Source of the DNA: Thioalkalivibrio sulfidiphilus HL-EbGr7
Lineage (GTDB): Bacteria; Pseudomonadota; Gammaproteobacteria; Ectothiorhodospirales; Ectothiorhodospiraceae
Length of the DNA: 64,000 nt
Direction of reading: 5' to 3'
NCBI RefSeq assembly: GCF_000021985.1
Contig: NC_011901.1
Span: 2,356,001 to 2,420,000, forward strand
A program made the translations under genes and the position numbers. The notes below the pieces were generated by a model that saw only the letters and a program-made list of their open reading frames with translations, was not told the origin of the DNA and searched no databases. Positions 37,114 to 46,690 of the stretch are shown piece by piece; the stretch's first letter is position 1; each line of letters starts with the position of its first letter.

Positions 37114-37455
37114 TCAGGGTTGGACCAGCAGGTCCACACGCTCAGTGACACCGGGATCGGCGCGCAGTTCGATGCGCGACGAGGGAATGCCCAGGGCCAC
37201 CAGCCAGTCGCGCAGTTCCGAGGCCCACAGTTCACCCTGCTCATCCTGGGGGTGACGGATCTGCAGGCGCCGATCGGCGCTGGCCTGGAGCGCCGCCACG
37301 GTCTCGCGCAGGGGCGCGAGGGCGATCAGGGATTCGGCGCTGCGGGGACGCGACCAGGTGTCCGCATCCAGGCTTGGCGCCGGCGGCTGCGCGGACAGGG
37401 CGAGGGGGATCAGCAGGCAGGAGAGGCACAGGGCCCGGAGCAGGTGTTCGAACAT
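37114..37455 (-). CDS. Small exported hypothetical protein
   Basis: 113 residues with a signal peptide (about 1-23, LCLSCLLIPLALSAQ). The mature part (LIALAPLRETVAALQASADRRLQIRHPQDEQGELWASELRDWLVALGIPSSRIEL) looks like the C-terminal half of an OmpA-type periplasmic domain but is too short to assign. Start MFEHLLRA is chosen so that the signal peptide is N-terminal. Lies between yhdP and the amidase gene, on the same strand. Confidence 0.72.
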   Translation of the reverse strand: MFEHLLRALCLSCLLIPLALSAQPPAPSLDADTWSRPRSAESLIALAPLRETVAALQASADRRLQIRHPQDEQGELWASELRDWLVALGIPSSRIELRADPGVTERVDLLVQP

Positions 37456-37513
37456 GCCGTCACTATACCAAGTCAGCCGAGCCCGTGTCTGTCCTCGGCA
37501 AGCCGGCCACACC

Positions 37514-40500
37514 CTACTGGACCTCCTCCACGGGCCTGGCCAGCACCTCCACCCGGGGTTCATCCCAGGAGCCGGTGATGCGGTATTCCACCCGGGAGGC
37601 CTCGTCGATGCGCCGCCCCATGCCCAGCAGGCGGTCCATGACGAACACGGCCACGCCCGCGACGGGCCCGCCCAGGATGGCGCCGGCCACCGGCAGGGTG
37701 CTGCCGACGCGGGGCATCACCGTGATCTTCTGGTCGTAATCCCGGGCCACGATCCCGGTGCGCCCCTCGATCTGCACCCGGGCGGCGGCGCTCTGGATGG
37801 TGAGGTCCGAGGTATAGGCATCGCTGTCCACGAAGCGGATGTTGCCCTCCATGCGGTCGAAGGCGAGTCCGCGCTGGAAGAGATCACGGAAGTCCAGGGC
37901 CAGACGGCGGGGGATCATGTTGAGACTGAACAGGCCCAGCAACCGCCCTGCCCCCGGCTCCACCTCGGTGAGCCGGCCATCCTTGACCTCCAGCTTCACG
38001 TTGCCGGTCAGCCCCTGCCAGGTGAATCGGGTGGTCGCATCGGGCCAGCGCATCTGGCCTTCCAGCTTCGCCGTGCCGCGGTGGAAGCCGTGCTCGAAGC
38101 CCAGATCCGTGAGTGCCTCGCCCACGTTCTCGCTGTCGATGGTGAAACGCAGCTGGGTCTGGTGCCGGTCTGCGCCACTCACCCGCCAGTCGCCGGTGAT
38201 GCGCATCCGGGCATGGTCCCGGGCACTGGCGAGCTGCAGGCTGTGGATCTGCAGGCCCTCGCGGATGCGGGTCGCCTCGATGCGCACGTCCCGGTAGAAG
38301 CGGCCGTCCAGCACCAGGGCGCCCACGTTGCCCCGGATGCCAGGCAGCTCCCGGGGATCCAGCCGGGCGGGCTGGCCTGCACTGCTGCCCTCCCGTGCCG
38401 CGGCCAGCTGATCCAGGTCCAGCAGCTCCAGGTTCAGGGTCAGGGGTGCCGCGCCGGTGAAGTCATGGGGAATGTCCAGCTGGCCGCGCAGGGCATCGGA
38501 GACCACCCGGGCCTCCCAGTGCTGGGGGGTGCGCTCGGCCTGGATCTGCAGATCGCGGAACAGCCGGTCGCCGCTGCGCAATGCACCGACGTGCACGTCC
38601 AGGCGATCCACCAGCTGCTCCGGGGCGGCCTGGGCACCGGCCGTGCGCGGTACTCGCTGCCGCAGGGCCAGCCAGTCATCCAGGGGGAGATCCTCGATCC
38701 GCCCCGCCAGACGCACACCCCGCTCGGGCATGCGTGCCGTGCCGTCGTTGAAACGCAACTCGCCCCGGGCGGCACGACCCGGGGCAGCCGTGCGCAGGCG
38801 CATGGACAGCAGCTGCCCCAGGTCCAGGGCCAAGGGCTGCGCACCGGCCTGGGTCAGCGGCACGGTCAGGGTGATGGGCAGGGTGCGGGCGGCGGGCTTG
38901 GCCAGGGGCTCGGGCAGGTTCGAGCTGACACCCCGCAGGTCCGATTGCAGACGCAGGGTGGTGGCGCCGCCATCCAGGGGGGCGGTCAGGCGGGCCTGCC
39001 AGCGGGCCCGACCCGCGAGTCTGGGCGCGAGCAGTTCGGGCAGCACCGTACGGAAGGACTCGATCCGCTGCAGGCCCTCCCCGTCCACGGTCAGGGGTCC
39101 GCCCCTGGGCATGCGCGCCGCGAGCGTCACCGCCTCGCCGTGAAGGTTTGCGCTGACCCCCTCGGCGTTCACCGTGGCCTCGGTAAAACGCACCTGGCCC
39201 TCAAGGTCCGTGAAATCCACCGGATGACCAGTAAGCGTCAGGCGGTTGCCCTTGAGGGTCACCGTGCCCTGGGCGGTGGTATTGGCGGTGCCGCCCTCAC
39301 GCCGGGTCAGGGGGATGCGCAGGGACAGATCCAGGTGGCTGTCGCCCTGGGCGCGGGAGTGATCCAGCAGGTCATCCAGCCCGCGCACCAGGGGGCTCTC
39401 GCGCACGTAGCGCAGCATGTCCTGGAGCGGGCCGTCCACCTGCCCCTGAATCTGCAGCACCGTGTTGTGATAATCCTCGATCACCACCGTCGCATCCTGG
39501 ATCTGCGCGCCAAACAGGCGACCGCTGGCGGACTGCGCACGCATGCCCCGGTCGGTGAAGATCAATTCTCCCGCCAGGGCGTCGATGGCAGGCCAGCCGC
39601 GCTGGTAGTCCAGCAGGCCCTCCTCCACCCGGGCGCGCACCTCGAACTCCCCTTCCCCCTCCTCGAAGGGAAGCCGGGTGAACGGCCCCCGGTAGACCAC
39701 GGTGCCCTCGGTGACACGGCCCGCCTTGATGCTCTCGCGCAGCCAGCGTGAGGTGTTCTGGGGCATGATGCCCACCGGCAGATAGGCGGCGGTGCGGCTG
39801 CCGTCACCATCGGCGAACGCCATCTCCAGCACCATGCCCGGGCGCTCGCCCAGTTCCACCTCGGCCCGCCCCCAGGCACGGATGTCGGCGTTGTGCACGC
39901 GGATCCCGTCGGCGGCCAGATGCAGCCCGTCCGCGCCGCGCTCGATCTTCAGCCGGGTCTCCAGGCCATCCAGCCACAGGGCATCGGCAAACAGCCGGGG
40001 GGCCTCGAATCGCAGCCCACGGCTGGCCAGGGTCACATCACCGCCCTCCTCGTGGAGGCTGAAGCTGCCTGCCAGGCCATGGAAACCGGGGATCTTGTCC
40101 AGGGGATTCACGCCCAGTTCGCTGAACTCGCCCTCCATCACCCCCGTGGGCCGGGCATCCTCCTCGACGGGCAAGCGGACATTGAAACGCGCCTTCCGGA
40201 TCTCGCCCGTAGGCGCCAGGCGTTCGAGCAGGTGGCGCTGGTCTTCCTCGAGCAAGGCCGGCTGGGCCAGCAGCAGCACGGAGAGACGCTCAAGACCCAC
40301 ACCCTCCAGTTCGCCCCAGACCTGGCGACCTTCGTCCCGGGGCGCGAAGGCCAGGGACAGCCCCATGGGCGAGCCGTCCTCGATGCGGGTATCGTGCAGG
40401 CGCAGCTGCCAGCCCCGGCCGCGTCGCTCCCAGAGCAGGTCGGTGCGCAATTCGGAGAACCTGTGCGCCGGTGCCTCCTCTGAGACAGGGCTGAAGCGCA

Positions 40501-41428
40501 GGTCCCTGGCACGGGCCCGGGCACGCAGCCGGTCCGGTTCGCCCGCTGACAGACGTCCCCAGACCTCCAGGTCCAGGACCCCCGAGTCCGCATGCACGCG
40601 ACGCATCAGGGCATGTTCCGGGAGCCCTTCGATGATGACCCCTTCGCCATGCACATAGAATTCGCCGCGCCAGCTCTCGCGCACCCCGGGGTCGCCGCGC
40701 AGGTCCAGGCCCACGGCCATGGCGGCACCCAGTTCCCTGGGCAGGAACACCTGGCCCGCCAGGCGCAGGCGATCGGCATCCACGGCCACGTCGAGGTTGA
40801 GATCGTCGAAGCGGTAATCCAGGGTGAGGATCTCGTCGCTGAAGCGCAGGCGGCTGGACTGGAGCTGGAAGCGGGTACCGGCGAGCAGGTCCAGCACCCG
40901 GGTCCCGGGGGCGGCGGGGGCAGCCTCGCCGGCCGCCGGGGCGAAGCCCGCGCCACTGATTTGGACACCGCCCTCCGCGTCCCGGTGGATGTGCACGTCG
41001 GCGCCCAGCACGCGCACCGAGTGCACCCGCAGCTGGCGGTGCCAGAGACTCAGGATGGCACGCACACCCACGTCCACCTGCGCCACATGGAGGGCCGGGG
41101 TGGTGTCGTCCTCGCCGTAGATGGCCACGTCGTCCAGCAGGATGCGTGGACCCAGCAGGCGCCAGCGGGCATCCAGGGCGCCGATCTCCACCCGGTGGCC
41201 CAACAGGCCGCCCAGCTCGGCGGCCATCTGTTCCCGGTACTCGGAGGCCATGGGCAGCACCAGGCGCAGGCTGGTCACCAGCACCGCCAGCAGGATCAGT
41301 ACGCTGGCCGTGATCCAGATCGCCGCGGTCTTGAGGCGACTGAGCCAGCCCCGCCAGGCCACACGCACACCCCCGGCACGATCATGCCGCGGGCTTTCAG
41401 GCTCCTGGGGCTGTGGCGTCTCGGACAT
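37514..41428 (-). CDS. yhdP: YhdP-family AsmA-like lipid-transport protein
   Basis: Very large (1304 residues) inner-membrane-anchored periplasmic protein of the AsmA superfamily. E. coli YhdP moves phospholipids to the outer membrane together with TamB and YdbH. One N-terminal helix (about 33-57), then repeated beta-rich segments, and the conserved C-terminus (ITVMPRVGSTLPVAGAILGGPVAG, DRLLG, YRITGSWDEPRVEVL). Starts 12 nt after rng, the usual operon partner. Confidence 0.94.
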   Translation of the reverse strand: MSETPQPQEPESPRHDRAGGVRVAWRGWLSRLKTAAIWITASVLILLAVLVTSLRLVLPMASEYREQMAAELGGLLGHRVEIGALDARWRLLGPRILLDDVAIYGEDDTTPALHVAQVDVGVRAILSLWHRQLRVHSVRVLGADVHIHRDAEGGVQISGAGFAPAAGEAAPAAPGTRVLDLLAGTRFQLQSSRLRFSDEILTLDYRFDDLNLDVAVDADRLRLAGQVFLPRELGAAMAVGLDLRGDPGVRESWRGEFYVHGEGVIIEGLPEHALMRRVHADSGVLDLEVWGRLSAGEPDRLRARARARDLRFSPVSEEAPAHRFSELRTDLLWERRGRGWQLRLHDTRIEDGSPMGLSLAFAPRDEGRQVWGELEGVGLERLSVLLLAQPALLEEDQRHLLERLAPTGEIRKARFNVRLPVEEDARPTGVMEGEFSELGVNPLDKIPGFHGLAGSFSLHEEGGDVTLASRGLRFEAPRLFADALWLDGLETRLKIERGADGLHLAADGIRVHNADIRAWGRAEVELGERPGMVLEMAFADGDGSRTAAYLPVGIMPQNTSRWLRESIKAGRVTEGTVVYRGPFTRLPFEEGEGEFEVRARVEEGLLDYQRGWPAIDALAGELIFTDRGMRAQSASGRLFGAQIQDATVVIEDYHNTVLQIQGQVDGPLQDMLRYVRESPLVRGLDDLLDHSRAQGDSHLDLSLRIPLTRREGGTANTTAQGTVTLKGNRLTLTGHPVDFTDLEGQVRFTEATVNAEGVSANLHGEAVTLAARMPRGGPLTVDGEGLQRIESFRTVLPELLAPRLAGRARWQARLTAPLDGGATTLRLQSDLRGVSSNLPEPLAKPAARTLPITLTVPLTQAGAQPLALDLGQLLSMRLRTAAPGRAARGELRFNDGTARMPERGVRLAGRIEDLPLDDWLALRQRVPRTAGAQAAPEQLVDRLDVHVGALRSGDRLFRDLQIQAERTPQHWEARVVSDALRGQLDIPHDFTGAAPLTLNLELLDLDQLAAAREGSSAGQPARLDPRELPGIRGNVGALVLDGRFYRDVRIEATRIREGLQIHSLQLASARDHARMRITGDWRVSGADRHQTQLRFTIDSENVGEALTDLGFEHGFHRGTAKLEGQMRWPDATTRFTWQGLTGNVKLEVKDGRLTEVEPGAGRLLGLFSLNMIPRRLALDFRDLFQRGLAFDRMEGNIRFVDSDAYTSDLTIQSAAARVQIEGRTGIVARDYDQKITVMPRVGSTLPVAGAILGGPVAGVAVFVMDRLLGMGRRIDEASRVEYRITGSWDEPRVEVLARPVEEVQ

Positions 41429-41440
41429 GGGTATTGGGGA

Positions 41441-42922
41441 CTAGAGCAGGACCACGTCGAACTGCTCCTGGGTGTAGAGGCTCTCCACCTGGAAGCGGAT
41501 GGGGATGCCGATGAATTCCTGCAGCTGGGCGACACTGGCGGATTCCTCATCCAACAGCAGGTCCACCACCGTCTGGGAGGCCATCACCAGCAGCTCCTTG
41601 GCGTCGAACTGGCGCGCCTCGCGCATGATCTCCCGGAACATCTCGTAGCACACGGTCTCGGCAGACTTGAGATAGCCCCGCCCTGAACAGGTGACGCAGG
41701 GTTCGCACAGGATGCGCTCCAGGCTTTCACGGGTGCGCTTGCGGGTCATCTCCACCAGGCCGAGCGGCGAGACCTCGCACAACTGGCTCTTGGCGTGATC
41801 CTTCTCCAGGGCCTTCTCCAGGGCGCGGAACACCTGGCGCTTGTGTTCGTCCTGGGTCATGTCGATGAAATCGATGATGATGATGCCGCCCAGGTTCCTC
41901 AGGCGCAGCTGCCGGGCGATGGCCTGGGCCGCCTCCAGGTTGGTCTTGAAGATGGTCTCTTCCAGGTTGCGATGGCCGACGAAGGCGCCGGTGTTGATGT
42001 CGATGGTGGTCATGGCCTCGGTCTGGTCGAAGATCAGGTAACCGCCGGACTTGAGCTCCACCTTGCGCTCCAGGGCCTTCTGGATCTCGTCCTCCACGTT
42101 GTAGAGATCGAAGATGGGCCGCTCGCCCGGGTAGTGTTCGATGCGGCCCAGCAACTCCGGCACGTAGCTCTCGGCGAACTCCGTCACCTTCTGCACCGTC
42201 TCCCGGGAGTCGATGCGGATCTTCTCCAGTTCCACGCCCACCATGTCACGCAGGATGCGCAGGGTGAGCGGCAGGTCGGTGTAGACCTCGGAACCGGGCG
42301 GCACCTGCTTGACCCGCTCGCTGATGGAGTGCCAGAGCTTGTGCAGGAAGTCCACGTCGTTGCGCATGGCCTCCTCGCTGGCCGCATCCGCGGCGGTGCG
42401 CACGATGAAGCCGTGGCCCTCGCTCTTGTCCGCCAGCACCGATTCCATGAAGCCCTTCAGGCGCGCACGTTCGGCCTCATCCTCGATGCGCGTGGAGACG
42501 CCGATGGTCGGGTTGTTGGGCATCAGCACGAGATAACGGGAGGGTACGGTGATGTAGGTGGTCAGGCGCGCGCCCTTGGTGCCGATGGGGTCCTTGATCA
42601 CCTGCACCAGCACGTCCTGGCCTTCCCGCAGCAGTTTCTGGATGGGTTCCGTGGGCTTGACACCCTCGCCGTTGGGCAGTTCTTCGCGCTCCACCGGCGC
42701 CACGTCCGAGGCGTGCAGGAAGGCGGCCCGTTCCAGGCCGATGTCCACGAAGGCCGCGTCCATGCCCGGCAGCACCCGGCTCACCCGACCCTTGTAGATG
42801 TTGCCCACCAGCCCGCGGCGGCGCGCGCGCTCCATGTTCAGTTCCACCAGCACGCCGTTCTCCACCAGGGCCACGCGGGTCTCCTGGGGAGTGACGTTCA
42901 TCAGTATCTCGGTGCCCATCAT
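41441..42922 (-). CDS. rng: Ribonuclease G
   Basis: RNase E/G-family endoribonuclease that matures 16S rRNA 5' ends. 493 residues: S1 domain (RGLVGNIYKGRVSRVLPGMDAAFVDIG, about 35-62), catalytic aspartates in TTIDINTGAFVGHRN and IIIIDFIDM, and the Zn-link cysteines CEPCVTCSGRG. ATG 42922 overlaps the maf stop by 4 nt; ATG 42919 is the alternative. The long upstream frame extension lies over maf. Confidence 0.96.
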   Translation of the reverse strand: MMGTEILMNVTPQETRVALVENGVLVELNMERARRRGLVGNIYKGRVSRVLPGMDAAFVDIGLERAAFLHASDVAPVEREELPNGEGVKPTEPIQKLLREGQDVLVQVIKDPIGTKGARLTTYITVPSRYLVLMPNNPTIGVSTRIEDEAERARLKGFMESVLADKSEGHGFIVRTAADAASEEAMRNDVDFLHKLWHSISERVKQVPPGSEVYTDLPLTLRILRDMVGVELEKIRIDSRETVQKVTEFAESYVPELLGRIEHYPGERPIFDLYNVEDEIQKALERKVELKSGGYLIFDQTEAMTTIDINTGAFVGHRNLEETIFKTNLEAAQAIARQLRLRNLGGIIIIDFIDMTQDEHKRQVFRALEKALEKDHAKSQLCEVSPLGLVEMTRKRTRESLERILCEPCVTCSGRGYLKSAETVCYEMFREIMREARQFDAKELLVMASQTVVDLLLDEESASVAQLQEFIGIPIRFQVESLYTQEQFDVVLL

Positions 42923-43524
42923 GTGCTTTGCATATCCTTTGAAGCCGCAGCGCCGTGACCACCATGGGTCACGCCGAAGGCCTCCAGTAATTGACCTGTC
43001 TCGAACAGGGGCAGCCCCACCACGCCGGTGTAGCTGCCCTCGATGTGTTCCACGAACAGCGCGCCCAGCCCCTGGATTCCGTAGGCGCCGGCCTTGTCGG
43101 CGGGCTCTCCGCTGGCCCAGTAATCGCTGATCTCCCGGGGCGAGAGGGTGCGAAAGCGCACCCGGGTCTCGGCACATTTCAGCGCCTCCCGGTCCCCGTG
43201 CACCAGGGCCACCGCAGACAGCACCCGGTGGGTGTTCCCGGACAGACGTCCCAGCATGTGCAGGGCCTCGTCGCGATCGGCGGGCTTGCCCAGTATGACC
43301 CCGTCCAGGGTCACCACGGTATCGGCCCCCAGCACCGACAATCCGCTCGACTGGGCCATCCATCCCGCCCGGGCCTTGGCCAGCGCCATGCGCTCGGCGA
43401 AGGCCCGGGGCGTCTCGCCGGCAAGGGGCGTCTCGTCCACGTCCACCGCCTGGACCCGGTAGGCCACGCCGATCTGCTCGAGCAGTTCACGGCGGCGGGG
43501 AGAGGAAGAGGCGAGGATCAGCAT
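42919..43524 (-). CDS. maf: Maf-family nucleoside triphosphate pyrophosphatase
   Basis: House-cleaning pyrophosphatase (YhdE-type, dTTP/UTP in E. coli) of 201 residues. The N-terminal ASSSPRRRELLEQIG, the ETP segment, GADTVVTLDGVILGKPAD and the GAYGIQGLGALFVEHIEGSYTGVVGLPL block are all conserved. Coupled to rng by a 4-nt overlap. Repeat R14 begins 9 nt before its start codon. Confidence 0.95.
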   Translation of the reverse strand: MLILASSSPRRRELLEQIGVAYRVQAVDVDETPLAGETPRAFAERMALAKARAGWMAQSSGLSVLGADTVVTLDGVILGKPADRDEALHMLGRLSGNTHRVLSAVALVHGDREALKCAETRVRFRTLSPREISDYWASGEPADKAGAYGIQGLGALFVEHIEGSYTGVVGLPLFETGQLLEAFGVTHGGHGAAASKDMQST

Positions 43525-43533
43525 AGGGGTTGA

Positions 43534-43646
43534 TGAAGTACGAAGTGTGAATTTGAAAGTGGGAACAAAAGGCCGAAATCCCGCTCGATCTTACCGCCTT
43601 TCACTTCGCACTTCCCAATTCACACTTCTGGCTTCCAACCCCACTT
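43534..43646. repeat. Iterated-heptamer inverted repeat, AAGTGTG class (R14)
   Basis: The left arm (about 43534-43564) is GAAGTACGAAGTGTGAA then TTTGAAAGTGGGAA. The right arm (about 43600-43646) is the reverse complement of GGAAGCCAGAAGTGTGAATT and GGGAAGTGCGAAGTGAAA. It fills the rlmH-maf gap, and the first two bases of the rlmH stop triplet (43645-43647) fall in its right end. Confidence 0.85.
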
Positions 43647-44115
43647 ATTCACGGTGATACGGGTGCCCCCGCAACAGGCTCCACGCCCGGTAGACCTGTT
43701 CGGCGAGGATCACCCGCACCAGGGGATGGGGGAAGGTGAGTGGCGACAGGGACCAGACGAGATCGGCGCGTGCGCGGCAGGCATCGGTCAGGCCCTCGGG
43801 GCCACCCACCAGCAGGGCGAGATCCCGGCCCGAGTGCATCCAGTCGTCCAGGCGGCGGGAGAGTTCGGCGGTGGAGAAACTGCGGCCCTTTTCATCCAGG
43901 GCGACGACGAGGCAATCCTTGGGGATCGCCTCCAGCATGCGCGCCCCCTCGGTCTCGGCGATGCGGGCCAGATCGGCGTTCTTGCCCCGCTTGACCGCCG
44001 GGATCTCCTTGAGGTTGAGGCTGCACTCGGCAGGCAGGCGGTTGGCGTACTCGGCGTAGGCGGCGTTGACCCAGGCGGGCATGCGCTCGCCCACCGCGAT
44101 CAGGTGAATGCGCAT
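43645..44115 (-). CDS. rlmH: RlmH, 23S rRNA pseudouridine-1915 N3-methyltransferase
   Basis: SPOUT-class methyltransferase of 156 residues acting on the 70S ribosome. The knotted SAM site is visible in LALLVGGPEGL and SLSPLTFPHPLVRVILAEQVYRAW, with the conserved end RGHPYHRE. It starts one base into the rsfS stop (TGATG), so the two are coupled, as in most bacteria. Confidence 0.97.
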   Translation of the reverse strand: MRIHLIAVGERMPAWVNAAYAEYANRLPAECSLNLKEIPAVKRGKNADLARIAETEGARMLEAIPKDCLVVALDEKGRSFSTAELSRRLDDWMHSGRDLALLVGGPEGLTDACRARADLVWSLSPLTFPHPLVRVILAEQVYRAWSLLRGHPYHRE

Positions 44116-44492
44116 CAGCGGCGCAGGCGCTTGACCTTGGTGACCGGCTCGGACTCCTCGGCGGCGGAGGCGTCGGTGAGCCAGAGCTTCTCCAGGTTGT
44201 AGAAGTCACGCACCCGGGGCAGCATCACGTGCACCACCACGTCGTTGAGGTCCACCAGGACCCACTCGTTGTCCCCCTGCCCCTCGGTGCCGAGCGGCAT
44301 CACCCCGGCTTCCTTGGCCTTGACGACCACGCTGTCGGCCAGGGCTTTCACGTGCCGGTCCGAGGTGCCGCTGGCGATCACCATCATGTCGGTGATGGCG
44401 GTCTTGCCGCGCACGTCGATGGCCTTGATGTCCTGGCCCTTGAGATCCTCGAGGGCCTTGATGACCAGTTCGGTGAGTTCTTCTGTCTGCAT
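44115..44492 (-). CDS. rsfS: RsfS, ribosomal silencing factor
   Basis: Binds uL14 on the 50S subunit and blocks subunit joining during starvation. 125 residues: [36 protein letters not shown] and [30 protein letters not shown] are diagnostic. A basic C-terminal tail follows. Start [10 protein letters not shown] at 44492 (the frame extends into nadD but without family support). Lies 16 nt downstream of nadD. Confidence 0.96.
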   Translation of the reverse strand: MQTEELTELVIKALEDLKGQDIKAIDVRGKTAITDMMVIASGTSDRHVKALADSVVVKAKEAGVMPLGTEGQGDNEWVLVDLNDVVVHVMLPRVRDFYNLEKLWLTDASAAEESEPVTKVKRLRR

Positions 44493-44508
44493 GTCTTCCC
44501 CGTGTGGG

Positions 44509-45171
44509 CTAAGCGAAGCGGGTGGCCGCGCCTTGGGTCGGTGAGGCGTCCAGGTACAGGCCCTGGGCGCGGATGTAATCGAGCACGCTGCTCGGCATGA
44601 GGTAGCGCGGGCTCTCGCCCCGGCGCAGCATGGCACGGATGGCGGTGGCGGAGATGTCCAGCTGGGTCACCGGCTGGAACCACACCGCACCCGCCGGCCG
44701 GGCACGCAGTTCATTGAGATCGCGGGTCGCCGCCTCGGTGGCCCAGTCGCCCAGATCGTGGGAGGCAGGGCTGCCAGGCCGGTGGGCCACCACGATGTGC
44801 GCGAGCTTGAGGATCTCCTCCCAGCGATGCCAGGAGGGCAGTCCCGCGAAGGCATCCATGCCCATCATCAGGCACAGGGGCGTGTCATTGCCCAGCTCGG
44901 CGCGCAGGCTCTCCAGGGTGTCCACGCTGTAGGAGGGCCCGTCCCGGTCCAGCTCACGCCGGTCCACCACGAAGCCCGGCTGGCCGTGCACCGCCCGCTC
45001 CACCATGGCCAGGCGATGCTCCACGGAGGCCACCGGGGTACGCCGGTGCGGCGGGATGCGGCAGGGCACGAAGCGCACCTCGTCCAGGCGCAGGTGTTCC
45101 ATGACCTCCAGCGCCGGGCGCAGGTGCCCGAAGTGGATGGGGTCGAAGGTGCCGCCGAGGATACCTAGCAT
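44509..45171 (-). CDS. nadD: NadD, nicotinate-nucleotide adenylyltransferase
   Basis: Adenylylates nicotinate mononucleotide in NAD synthesis. 220 residues: the nucleotide-binding [15 protein letters not shown] near the N-terminus and the ISATAIR motif near residue 180. Start MLGILGGTF at 45171. The seven extra codons of the open frame (MSLVSSA) come from repeat R15. Operon nadD-rsfS-rlmH. Confidence 0.95.
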   Translation of the reverse strand: MLGILGGTFDPIHFGHLRPALEVMEHLRLDEVRFVPCRIPPHRRTPVASVEHRLAMVERAVHGQPGFVVDRRELDRDGPSYSVDTLESLRAELGNDTPLCLMMGMDAFAGLPSWHRWEEILKLAHIVVAHRPGSPASHDLGDWATEAATRDLNELRARPAGAVWFQPVTQLDISATAIRAMLRRGESPRYLMPSSVLDYIRAQGLYLDASPTQGAATRFA

Positions 45172-45174
45172 GGC

Positions 45175-45272
45175 GCTAGAGACAAGAGACAAGTCGCTAG
45201 AGGCAAGTGAAGACCGGGACCACGGCCCTTCGGGCCGTTCTTGCCTCTTGTCTCTTGCATCTTGCCTCTAGC
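45175..45272. repeat. Iterated-heptamer inverted repeat, CAAG class (R15)
   Basis: Arms 45175-45215 (GCTAGAGACAAGAGACAAG and on) and 45240-45272 (reverse complement GCTAGAGGCAAGATGCAAG). Both outer ends read inward as GCTAGAGRCAAG. An internal hairpin ACGGCCC/GGGCCGT lies in the loop. The proA stop TAG (45268-45270) is in the right arm terminus, and the nadD ATG is 3 nt from the left end. Confidence 0.9.
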
Positions 45273-46560
45273 TTCGTACATGCCCGTCGCCCAGCACCAC
45301 GTACTTGAGCGTGGTCAGCCCCTCCAGCCCAACGGGCCCCCGTGCATGGAGCTTGTCGGTGCTGATGCCGATCTCGGCGCCGAGGCCGTATTCGAAGCCG
45401 TCGGCGAAGCGGGTGGAGGCGTTGACCATCACGGAGCTGGAATCCACCTCGCGCAGGAAGCGGCGCGCCCGGGTGTAGTCCTCGGTGATGATGCTGTCGG
45501 TGTGGTGGGAGCCGTAGGTGTTGATGTGCTCGATGGCGGCATCGAGGCCGTCCACCACGCGCACCGCCAGCACCGGGGCCAGGTATTCCTCGAACCAGTC
45601 CTGCTCGGTGGCCTCCTTGATGCCGGGCAGGATGGCCCGGGTGGCCGCGCAACCGCGCAGCTCCACGCCCTTCTCCTCAAAGGCCTGGCCCAGGGCAGGC
45701 AGCATCTGCTCTGCCACGGCGCGGGAGACCAGCAGGGTCTCCATGGTGTTGCAGGTGCCGTAGCGGTGGGTCTTGGCGTTGACCGACACCTTGAGCGCCT
45801 TGTCGGGATCGGCGCCGTCGTCCAGGTACACGTGGCAGACACCGTCCAGGTGCTTGATCACCGGGATCAGGGATTCCTCGCTCACCCGGGCGATCAGCCC
45901 CTTGCCGCCCCGGGGCACGATCACGTCCACGAAGTCCTTCATGCGCAGCAGCGCGCCCACGGCGGCGCGGTCGGTGGTGGCCACTACCTGCACCGCGTCA
46001 ACGGGCAGTCCCGCCTGTTCCAGGCCGGCGCGGATGCACTCGGCCAGGGCGCGGTTGGAGTGGAAGGCCTCAGAGCCGCCGCGCAGGATGCAGGCGTTGC
46101 CGGATTTGAGGCACAGACCCGCCGCGTCCACGGTCACGTTGGGGCGGGACTCGTAGATGATGCCGATGACCCCGAGCGGCACGCGCATGCGCCCCACCTG
46201 GATACCGCTGGGGCGGTAGTTGAGATCAGAGATGGCGCCCACCGGGTCCGGCAGGGTGGCGATCTGGCGCAGGCCCTCGGCCATCACCGCGATGCGCTCG
46301 GGGGTGAACGCCAGGCGGTCCAGCAGGGCCGCGTCCAGGCCGTTCTGCTCGCCGGCCTCCAGATCCTTGCGGTTCTCGGCCATCAGGGCCTCGGCCCGCG
46401 CCTCGATAACGCTCGCCATGGCCATGAGCGCGGCGTTCTTGGCGCCGGTCTCCGCTCGGGCGAGGGCGCGGGAGGCCGCGCGCGCGCGCCGACCCATCTC
46501 CTGCATCTGCCGCTCGATCTCGCCCGTCATGTTTTCAACCACTGCGTTCATTGCCATCAT
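45268..46560 (-). CDS. proA: Gamma-glutamyl phosphate reductase
   Basis: Second step of proline synthesis (NADPH reduction of glutamyl-5-phosphate). 430 residues of the aldehyde dehydrogenase superfamily: [35 protein letters not shown], the catalytic cysteine in [12 protein letters not shown] and [24 protein letters not shown]. The start may be any of the first three methionines. Its stop codon is formed by the repeat terminus of R15. proB is not in the window. Confidence 0.97.
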   Translation of the reverse strand: MMAMNAVVENMTGEIERQMQEMGRRARAASRALARAETGAKNAALMAMASVIEARAEALMAENRKDLEAGEQNGLDAALLDRLAFTPERIAVMAEGLRQIATLPDPVGAISDLNYRPSGIQVGRMRVPLGVIGIIYESRPNVTVDAAGLCLKSGNACILRGGSEAFHSNRALAECIRAGLEQAGLPVDAVQVVATTDRAAVGALLRMKDFVDVIVPRGGKGLIARVSEESLIPVIKHLDGVCHVYLDDGADPDKALKVSVNAKTHRYGTCNTMETLLVSRAVAEQMLPALGQAFEEKGVELRGCAATRAILPGIKEATEQDWFEEYLAPVLAVRVVDGLDAAIEHINTYGSHHTDSIITEDYTRARRFLREVDSSSVMVNASTRFADGFEYGLGAEIGISTDKLHARGPVGLEGLTTLKYVVLGDGHVRS

Positions 46561-46603
46561 CCAGATTCATCAAAACTACGTGCCACTCCAAAAAGTCCCT
46601 TAG

Positions 46604-46681
46604 CTCTGTGATCTCTGTGTTCTCTGTGGCAAAAAATCCTTTCTAATCATTCTTGCCACAGAGAACACAGAGGTCACAGAG
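46604..46681. repeat. Iterated-word inverted repeat, CACAGAGGA class (R16)
   Basis: Arms 46604-46632 (CTCTGTGATCTCTGTGTTCT...) and 46653-46681 (reverse complement, CCACAGAGAACACAGAGGTC) are almost perfect complements with 9-nt word spacing. The loop is 20 nt. Situated between holA and proA: the holA stop is 9 nt beyond the right end. Same word family as R6, 22 kb away. Confidence 0.9.
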
Positions 46682-46690
46682 AATAAAGAT

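Noticed and set aside
35000-37255. Long plus-strand open frame (751 codons) opposite tldD and the amidase gene
   Set aside because: Antisense to two confidently identified genes; no domain or signal recognised.
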